This document shows, piece by piece, positions 58,455-64,000 of a DNA stretch of 64,000 nucleotides. A model generated the notes under the pieces. That model ran no database searches, had not been told where the DNA came from, and worked only from the letters and a program-made list of their open reading frames with translations. A program made the position numbers and the translations under genes. The DNA is from Verrucomicrobium sp. BvORR106. Its GTDB lineage: Bacteria > Verrucomicrobiota > Verrucomicrobiia > Verrucomicrobiales > Verrucomicrobiaceae. The stretch covers positions 1-64,000 of the forward strand of contig NZ_BATR01000104.1 in assembly GCF_000739655.1 (NCBI RefSeq), in the 5' to 3' direction. Each line of letters opens with the position of its first letter. The first letter of the stretch is position 1.

Positions 58455-59690
58455 ATGAATACCTTGATTGAGAATATCGCGAAGCGCCTCGTGGACGTTT
58501 GGCGTTCGCCTGATGTCCCACGGCGGGGGCATACCTACCGCTGCCAGTGCGGTCGGCCGATATTCTTTCGCAACAGCGTCTGTCTCGCGTGCGATGCTGT
58601 CCTTGGCTATGAACCTGAGCGTGCGGAAGTGTGTGTTCTTGAGCGAGGGCCCACTGCCGATACCTGGCGGGTGCTTGGTGATTCGCCGGAGGCAACGGCT
58701 TTCCGCCGATGTGAAAGCTTCAACATGGCGGCGGGCTGCAATTGGCTTGTGCCGGTGGCGCATCCGTCGGCTCTGTGCATCTCGTGTCGGCTCAATCGCA
58801 CCATCCCAGACCTCTCGGATCCGGACAATTGCCGCTACTGGCGCTCCATTGAGATTGCGAAACGCCGACTGGTCTCACAGTTGCTCGCGCTCGGCCTGCC
58901 AGTCAGGTCAAAGGTGGAGGAAGACCCCGACAGAGGCGTGATGTTTGACCTCCTCCGCTCGCCGCCGGAAGGCCCTCGCGTGATGACCTGCCACGGCAAC
59001 GGGCTCATCACGCTCAATGTCGAGGAGGCTGACGACTCCATCCGTGAAAAGACGCGGTATGAAATGCGTGAACCGTACCGCACCTTGCTCGGGCATTTCC
59101 GGCATGAGATCGGTCACTACTACTGGGACCGCCTCATTGCAGGGACGCCCTGGCATGAGAAGTTCCGGGCGCTGTACGGCGATGAGCGGGAAGACTACGC
59201 TGCGGCTCTGCGACGGAATTACAAAAACGGCCCGCCGCTCGACTGGCGCGACCGTCACATCAGTTCGTATGCCTCTGTCCATCCGTGGGAGGATTGGGCG
59301 GAGTGTTTTGCGCACTATTTGCACCTGGTGGACAGCCTCGATACCGCGCTTGGGTTTGGCCTGACGGCGGATGATATCGAGATGGAGGTGGAGCCGTTCT
59401 TGCTGGAGGACCTCTACGATCCGGAAGACCCCGACGCTGCGAGGGCGCTCTCTCTGGTGAACTCGTGGATGGAACTCGTCACCGCGATGAATGAACTGGC
59501 CCGGAGCATGGGGCAGCAGGATTTTTATCCGTTTGTCATCTCGCGTCCGGTGCTGCGCAAGATGCACTTTATCGAACTCGTCGTGAAAAACGCACGGGAG
59601 TCGGCGGAGTCCGCGGTCATGGCGTCATGCGCCGGGGGCGGTCCAGAAGTTGCGCAAGTCACGGCATTCTCACGAAGGGCGTGGAAATGA
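58455..59690 (+). CDS. Zinc-binding metallopeptidase with zinc-ribbon N-terminus
   Basis: A 411-residue protein of the putative zinc-binding metallopeptidase family (PF10005-like). The N-terminal ribbon has 'YRCQCGRPIFFRNSVCLACDAVLGY' and 'CNWLVPVAHPSALCISCRLNRTIPDL'. The catalytic motif H217-E218-x2-H221 is in 'GHFRHEIGHYYWDRL'. A third ligand region 'ASVHPWEDWAECFAHYLHLVDSLDTALGFGL' contains the E/H-rich segment of the family. It has no signal peptide. The physiological substrate is unknown. Confidence 0.9.
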   Translation: MNTLIENIAKRLVDVWRSPDVPRRGHTYRCQCGRPIFFRNSVCLACDAVLGYEPERAEVCVLERGPTADTWRVLGDSPEATAFRRCESFNMAAGCNWLVPVAHPSALCISCRLNRTIPDLSDPDNCRYWRSIEIAKRRLVSQLLALGLPVRSKVEEDPDRGVMFDLLRSPPEGPRVMTCHGNGLITLNVEEADDSIREKTRYEMREPYRTLLGHFRHEIGHYYWDRLIAGTPWHEKFRALYGDEREDYAAALRRNYKNGPPLDWRDRHISSYASVHPWEDWAECFAHYLHLVDSLDTALGFGLTADDIEMEVEPFLLEDLYDPEDPDAARALSLVNSWMELVTAMNELARSMGQQDFYPFVISRPVLRKMHFIELVVKNARESAESAVMASCAGGGPEVAQVTAFSRRAWK

Positions 59691-59748
59691 TGAGTGACAT
59701 TCGTTCGTACTTTCTGGCACACTGCACCCGGTCCAGCCCTTTCCAGCA

Positions 59749-60858
59749 ATGATCCTGCGAACTTCCTGTCTGCTGATCCTCTCCGCCGCCTTGGCGCATG
59801 GGGATGTTCCCACTTCTCTCAACACCATCCTCGCTGTCGGTCGGGAAGGGAAGGGGAATGAAGAGGCCAGTTTGGCTTGGCGGGATCTCGTGAAAGCGGG
59901 GCCGCAAGGGCTGCTTTCCATCGTGGAGGCCGCCGGCAAAGGCAATGTGGTGGCGGACAACTGGCTGCGCATGGCGGCGAGCGTGATCGCGGACGAGGCG
60001 ATGGAGGCCAAGCAGCCGTTGCCCGTTGCGGAATTGGAGGCATTCCTGCGAGACACGCGGCACGCCTCCGCAGCGCGGTCGATTGCGTTCGACCTCATCC
60101 AGCACGCGGATCCTGCCAAGGCGAATGCGATTGAGCCGACCCTGATCAGTGATCCCGCCCAGGAACTGCGACGCGGTGCCGTGCAACGTCTGATCGTCGC
60201 TGGGAAGGAAAAGGCGGATGCCAAAGACGAGGCGACGGCTAAGAGCACCTATCAGGCGGCTCTGGATGCTGCCCGTGACGAGGATCAGGTGAAAGTGATC
60301 GCGGAGGCTCTGACGAAGCTGGGTGTGGAGGTGGATCTGCCCAAGCACTTCGGCTTCATCACGAAATGGAACGTGATCGGTCCGTTCGACAATGCACAGC
60401 GTGCTGGATTTGACGCGGTGTATCCGCCGGAAAAGGAGATCAAGCTCGATGCCAAGTATGCGGGCAAGGGAGCAGAAGTGGCCTGGCAGCCCTTTGAGAC
60501 CAAGCACGAGTACGGCAAGCTGGACTTCAACAAGCCCCTTACGATGTTGAAAGACGCCACCGCCTACGCGGTGAGCACGTTTGATTCCACCTCCGATCGC
60601 GATGCCGAGATTCGGCTGGGCTGCAAAAACGGCTGGAAGGTGTGGCTCAATGGAGAGCTGCTGTTTGGACGGGACGAGTACCATCGCGGAGCGCAGATGG
60701 ATCAGTACACTCTGAAGTGCCGGCTTAAGAAGGGAGCCAACACCATCTTGGTGAAGTGCTGCCAGAATGAGCAGAAGGAGCAATGGACCGTGGAGTGGGA
60801 GTTTCAGCTCCGCGTGTGCGATGCCACCGGAACCGCCATCCTTGCCAGCAATCCCTGA
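59749..60858 (+). CDS. Secreted protein with helical and galactose-binding-like parts
   Basis: A 369-residue secreted protein with a leader ('TSCLLILSAALAHGDVP'). An alpha-helical, HEAT-like part follows to about residue 190 ('HASAARSIAFDLIQHADPAKAN'). The C-terminal beta domain has 'WNVIGPFDNAQRAGFDAVYPPEK' and 'WKVWLNGELLFGRDEYHRG', then 'KKGANTILVKCCQNEQKEQWTVEWEFQLRV'. The latter resembles galactose-binding or PA14-like modules of PVC secreted proteins. It lies 22 bases before the PQQ-type propeller gene and is likely co-transcribed with it. Function is unknown. Confidence 0.8.
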   Translation: MILRTSCLLILSAALAHGDVPTSLNTILAVGREGKGNEEASLAWRDLVKAGPQGLLSIVEAAGKGNVVADNWLRMAASVIADEAMEAKQPLPVAELEAFLRDTRHASAARSIAFDLIQHADPAKANAIEPTLISDPAQELRRGAVQRLIVAGKEKADAKDEATAKSTYQAALDAARDEDQVKVIAEALTKLGVEVDLPKHFGFITKWNVIGPFDNAQRAGFDAVYPPEKEIKLDAKYAGKGAEVAWQPFETKHEYGKLDFNKPLTMLKDATAYAVSTFDSTSDRDAEIRLGCKNGWKVWLNGELLFGRDEYHRGAQMDQYTLKCRLKKGANTILVKCCQNEQKEQWTVEWEFQLRVCDATGTAILASNP

Positions 60859-60879
60859 AACCCCTTTTCCTGTATCCCG

Positions 60880-62118
60880 ATGAACCAGAAAGTTTCCTCG
60901 ATCTCAAAGGCTGCATTTTTGACGGGCCTGCTGGCCATGGCTGCCCCTGCCTGTGCCTGGGCGTCTGACTGGCCCCAGTTCCGCGGCCCCAACAGCGCGG
61001 CGTATCTTGCCGAAGCGCAGATGCCAGTCGCACCCAAGGTGGAGTGGTCTGCCGAGCTTCCGGGCCGCGGGCTCTCCAGTCCCATCATTGTGGGGGACAA
61101 GGTCTATGTCACGGCTTCCAGCGGGCCCAAACAGGAGCGGTTGCACGTCATTGCCTTCAGCGCCAAGGATGGCAGCAAGGTCTGGGAGCGTCATCTGCGT
61201 GCCACCGGCCGGACCATGAGCCATGGCAAGACCTGCGTGGCCGCGCCGACGCCCTGCAGCGATGGCAAGCGCGTGGTGGCGCTCTGGTCGTCCAACGATC
61301 TGGCGGCATTTGACCTGGAGGGAAACCTGCTTTGGGTTCGAGGGCTTACAGTGGACTATGCGAATGCGAGCAACAGCCTGGGCATGTCCTCCTCTCCCAT
61401 CATCGTGGGTGAGACGGTGGTGACAGTGATCGAGAACGACAGCGAGAGCTACACGCTGGGCATCGATGTGACCACGGGGCGCAACTTGTGGAAGATGGAG
61501 CGCCCCAAGGCGGCCAACTGGAGCAGCCCGATTGTGTGGCAGCCCGATGCCGCCAGTCCTCCTGTGGCTGTGCTGCAATGCAAGGATGGGCTCATGGGTG
61601 TGGATCCCGCCACCGGGAGCCGGCTGTGGGAGTACAAGGACGGGGCGTCAACCATGTCCTCCAGCGTGGCCGCCAACGGTGTGCTCTATGCCGCCTCCAA
61701 AGGCATCACTGCCATTCAGCCAGCCAAAACGGGAGGAGATCCTGCCCAGATCTGGCGGTCTGAGCAGATGAACGCCGCCACTGGCAGCCCGGTCGTGATG
61801 GGGGACAAAGTCTATATCATCAACAGCGCGGGGGTGCTGGCCGTGGCTGATGCCAAGACCGGCGAGCGCGGGTGGAAACTCCGTCTCAAAGGCCCCTTTA
61901 GCGGATCACCGGTGGGCGCAGGAAACCTGTTGGCCGCCGTGGGCGAGAAAGGTCTGTTGCAGATTGTGGACGTCACTGCGCCGGAAGGAGCGGTGGTGGG
62001 TTCCCTAGATCTCAAAGATGAACTGGCGGAAAAGGAGCTGATCCTGTGCACGCCGTCACTGAGTGGCGGGAAGATTTTTGTACGCAGTGATCGCAAGCTT
62101 TGGAAGGTGGGCGGCTAA
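60880..62118 (+). CDS. PQQ-binding-like beta-propeller protein
   Basis: A 412-residue secreted propeller. The leader ('AAFLTGLLAMAAPACAWAS') is followed by 'DWPQFRGPNSAAYLAEAQ', the hallmark of PVC PQQ-like propellers. Repeats such as 'GLSSPIIVGDKVYVTASSG', 'GMSSSPIIVGETVVTVIEND' and 'SSPIVWQPDAASPPVAVLQCKDG' form the blades. The family is related to PQQ alcohol dehydrogenases, but whether it binds PQQ is not clear from sequence. It is probably periplasmic, in an operon with the upstream secreted protein. Confidence 0.9.
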   Translation: MNQKVSSISKAAFLTGLLAMAAPACAWASDWPQFRGPNSAAYLAEAQMPVAPKVEWSAELPGRGLSSPIIVGDKVYVTASSGPKQERLHVIAFSAKDGSKVWERHLRATGRTMSHGKTCVAAPTPCSDGKRVVALWSSNDLAAFDLEGNLLWVRGLTVDYANASNSLGMSSSPIIVGETVVTVIENDSESYTLGIDVTTGRNLWKMERPKAANWSSPIVWQPDAASPPVAVLQCKDGLMGVDPATGSRLWEYKDGASTMSSSVAANGVLYAASKGITAIQPAKTGGDPAQIWRSEQMNAATGSPVVMGDKVYIINSAGVLAVADAKTGERGWKLRLKGPFSGSPVGAGNLLAAVGEKGLLQIVDVTAPEGAVVGSLDLKDELAEKELILCTPSLSGGKIFVRSDRKLWKVGG

Positions 62119-62173
62119 GTCGGTGGTTCAGTGAGCGGGTGTATCGGGGGACAGGGGCATGCGCAGAGCTGCA

Positions 62174-62662
62174 CTAGATACCCGCGTCGTCCAACCTCAC
62201 TCCACAGCAGGAGCAGTTGCGGATGCTATAGTGGCGCCGCTTCCGAGTTATCATTTTCTTCCTGCAGGCCTGACAGCGTGGCGATTTGAACCAGCCTCCG
62301 GGTTGGAGCGAACGCTTGCCGCATTCAGGGCAAAACTCGCCCAGGTGGACGCCAAGTTTTACAAGGCATGCCGGACAATCTGGCATGTGTGGAGAGACAA
62401 GCATGGCGTAAAGCCACGAGCACATGGCCGTTGCCCACACATACATGAAGAGATGCTTGGGAACAAAGAAGCCAAGACAGATGCACGCGACGAAAAGGAC
62501 CACGCCCGGAGTTGCCCTTCGCTGGCGACGGCGATAGTGATCCATGGACTGCTGAAAACGATCACGAAAGACAGCGAGCTCTTCAGGCGTGTAGTCCGAC
62601 ACCACGAATTTTGGCGTGGGCGGTGGCTCTCCTAAGTACAATCGAAAAGATTTCACGGGCAT
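62174..62662 (-). CDS. Small membrane protein with C-terminal zinc ribbon
   Basis: A 162-residue protein starting 'MPVKSFRLYLGEPPPTPKFVV'. It has two membrane helices ('ATPGVVLFVACICLGFFVP', 'FMYVWATAMCSWLYAMLV') and a cysteine-rich end ('CPACLVKLGVHLGEFCPECGK', 'SPRCQACRKKM', 'NCSCCGVRL') that should bind zinc. No family name is known. I chose the ATG at 62662, since the longer frame (to 62953) overlaps the neighbouring gene. Confidence 0.7.
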   Translation of the reverse strand: MPVKSFRLYLGEPPPTPKFVVSDYTPEELAVFRDRFQQSMDHYRRRQRRATPGVVLFVACICLGFFVPKHLFMYVWATAMCSWLYAMLVSPHMPDCPACLVKLGVHLGEFCPECGKRSLQPGGWFKSPRCQACRKKMITRKRRHYSIRNCSCCGVRLDDAGI

Positions 62663-62781
62663 CACGTCAACGCTTAGAGAGGGCAGTTGACGATCCTCTG
62701 AAATTACTTTTGTTGGAGTGCGATGCAAGAGCTCTTCCGTGACCAATGAGGGCAGATGACATGGCCCGGCGGTCTGCCATG

Positions 62782-63432
62782 CTATCTGCGCCGGTAGTGA
62801 ATCGATTTTAGATTGTGCTTCTTCTGCGAAGGTGTGCAGAAGAATCGCCCAGTCTCGGTGTTGAAGTGGAGACGCCAGTCCGAAATCCAGTAACTCTCGC
62901 CCGTGTCGGTTCCGTGGAGGCTGAACTCTAAGCACTTGCCGTCGTCGCCCCAAGAAAGAAATTCGACGCCGTCATGATAGAGGGCGATTTTGAGCTGGGT
63001 GTTTTGTTGGAAGAACTCCCAAGCCGCGTTCGAAAAGGGAAGGGGAGTTGAGGCGATCGCTATAGGACGGAATAGCCCATCGGCATCACGAGCAAAGAGG
63101 GCACCGTAGTTGTCGCCGCTTCCTGTTTTCTGGACGTGGAAAATGAAGCGCTCGTTGGGCGAAATCTCGAAGAGACCTGGCCAGGTGAGCTCTCCGTCAT
63201 GACAGAGGGCCAGGCGGTAGGGAGACTCGCCATTTGCAGGTACGATCCAACTCTGCCAGAGCAGGGTGGAGTCGCTGTCCCCCTCTTCGGGGCGAGACCG
63301 TTGTTCAATGCGAAACGTGCGTTTGGGAGAGACTTTCTCCGTGTGGTGACTTCCTGGTTGCTTGTCGGCAGCCATCGATGCGGCCGACAGTGCGAGTAGG
63401 GAAGTCGCGATGCGAAGGAAGGACTTCATCAT
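62782..63432 (-). CDS. Secreted protein of unknown function
   Basis: A 216-residue secreted protein with a leader ('FLRIATSLLALSAASMAADKQPG'). The mature part has beta-type segments 'TLLWQSWIVPANGESPYRLALCHDGELTWPGLFEISPNERFIFHVQK' and a C-terminal 'ESYWISDWRLHFNTETGRFFC'. No motif or family is recognised. Divergent from ksgA, with about 140 bases between them. It may be transcribed with the zinc-ribbon gene, 119 bases downstream on the same strand. Confidence 0.7.
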   Translation of the reverse strand: MMKSFLRIATSLLALSAASMAADKQPGSHHTEKVSPKRTFRIEQRSRPEEGDSDSTLLWQSWIVPANGESPYRLALCHDGELTWPGLFEISPNERFIFHVQKTGSGDNYGALFARDADGLFRPIAIASTPLPFSNAAWEFFQQNTQLKIALYHDGVEFLSWGDDGKCLEFSLHGTDTGESYWISDWRLHFNTETGRFFCTPSQKKHNLKSIHYRRR

Positions 63433-63571
63433 CTGGTGTGGTTTCTCGGGTGCCCGGCCTGCTATCCGTCAAAAATGGCATGGAAGATCTGGGACGCAAT
63501 GATTTGCGGGAGGCTTCCTGGCGGTCCCGCCCATTGCACCTGCCCCCTTCCTGCGCTATGTCCTCGGCGAC

Positions 63572-64000
63572 ATGGCATCCTCCTTTGCACCCAAGAAAAG
63601 CCTCGGCCAGAACTTCCTCCACGACGCGGGAATCGCGAAATGGATTGCGGACGAGATCAAGCCCGATGGCGCGCCCCTCGTGGTGGAGATCGGCCCGGGG
63701 CAAGGAGCGATGACGACGCATCTGGTGGGCCGGGCGGCAAAAACCTTGCTGCTGGAGAAGGACAATACCCTGGCGGCAGATCTGAAGGGGAAATTCGAAG
63801 GCCGGGAGGATGTGGAGGTCTGGCACGGGGATGCCACCCGGTTCGATCTGCGTCCTCTGTTCAAGTTTGGTGGTGTGAAAGTGATCGGAAACCTGCCCTA
63901 TTCCATGGGGGGTGAAATCCTGCGCCATGTGCTGACTCCACCCACTCCGGTGACGGAGGCGGTGTTCATGCTTCAGAAGGAGGTGTGCCAGCGTCTCGCG
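63572..64000 (+). CDS. ksgA: 16S rRNA dimethyltransferase, 5' part (runs off the window)
   Basis: The first 143 codons of KsgA/RsmA, which dimethylates A1518 and A1519 of 16S rRNA with S-adenosylmethionine. 'SLGQNFLHDAGIAKWIADEI' is the N-terminal signature. The SAM motif I is 'VVEIGPGQGAMT', and the catalytic motif IV is 'VIGNLPYSMGG'. The ATG at 63572 is the only in-frame start before the signature. The gene continues beyond 64000. It is divergent from the upstream secreted protein gene. Confidence 0.97.
   Translation, partial: MASSFAPKKSLGQNFLHDAGIAKWIADEIKPDGAPLVVEIGPGQGAMTTHLVGRAAKTLLLEKDNTLAADLKGKFEGREDVEVWHGDATRFDLRPLFKFGGVKVIGNLPYSMGGEILRHVLTPPTPVTEAVFMLQKEVCQRLA

Noticed and set aside
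1-64000. CRISPR array, tRNA or rRNA genes
   Set aside because: No regularly spaced perfect repeats, no cloverleaf with a T-loop consensus and no rRNA sequence was recognised on reading; a dedicated tRNA scan was not possible.

Overview
The window reads as chromosome from a member of the Verrucomicrobiota (Prosthecobacter/Verrucomicrobium-like). The evidence is protein families largely confined to the PVC superphylum (a PSD1/DUF1549/DUF1553 cytochrome-like protein followed by a DUF1501 protein, and two very large PVC-type CxxCH-heme proteins), a PEP-CTERM protein, a 'DWPQFRGPN' PQQ-type propeller, and an upstream site resembling the TGTTC-N4-GAAC(A) LexA box I recall for this phylum. No rRNA, tRNA, CRISPR array or intact insertion sequence was seen.

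Layout. 1-16.4 kb is high-GC housekeeping and envelope sequence: the start of a sulfite-reductase-type flavoprotein; a radical SAM protein with an SOS-like promoter; two paralogous multi-pass membrane proteins flanking a PSD1/DUF1501 pair and a GtrB-like glycosyltransferase; glycerate kinase; fabD; a dipeptide epimerase and an M20 peptidase. 16.4-35.7 kb is a visibly lower-GC accessory island. It holds a 2031-residue RHS protein with a C-terminal HELYH metallopeptidase-like tip, two decayed RHS-core fragments, secreted alpha-helical neighbours that could be immunity proteins, and a surface-glycan cluster. The cluster has several unrelated glycosyltransferases, a pyruvyl-transferase-like protein, an APS kinase and two sulfotransferases, which together suggest a sulfated surface glycan. 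35.8-39.5 kb has a VOC/DoxX/LysR locus and two copies of a three-hairpin repeat element with different stem sequences.

39.5-57 kb is a respiratory and secreted-protein region. Two giant heme proteins accompany two copies of a gene pair: a secreted beta-propeller-like protein followed by a sigma factor fused to a membrane helix and a Spy/CpxP-like domain. In the second copy, sigma region 2 has been lost. A four-domain secreted protein and a PEP-CTERM protein lie beside this degenerate copy. 57-64 kb holds small zinc-ribbon and membrane proteins, a zinc-binding peptidase, a PQQ-like propeller protein, and the start of ksgA, which runs off the end.

The most unusual points are the metallopeptidase-tipped RHS with its displaced relics, the duplicated propeller/sigma-sensor pair, the sulfated-glycan cluster, the covarying three-hairpin elements and the SOS-like leaderless promoter. 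All functions are read from sequence motifs and recall of families; no database search was possible.
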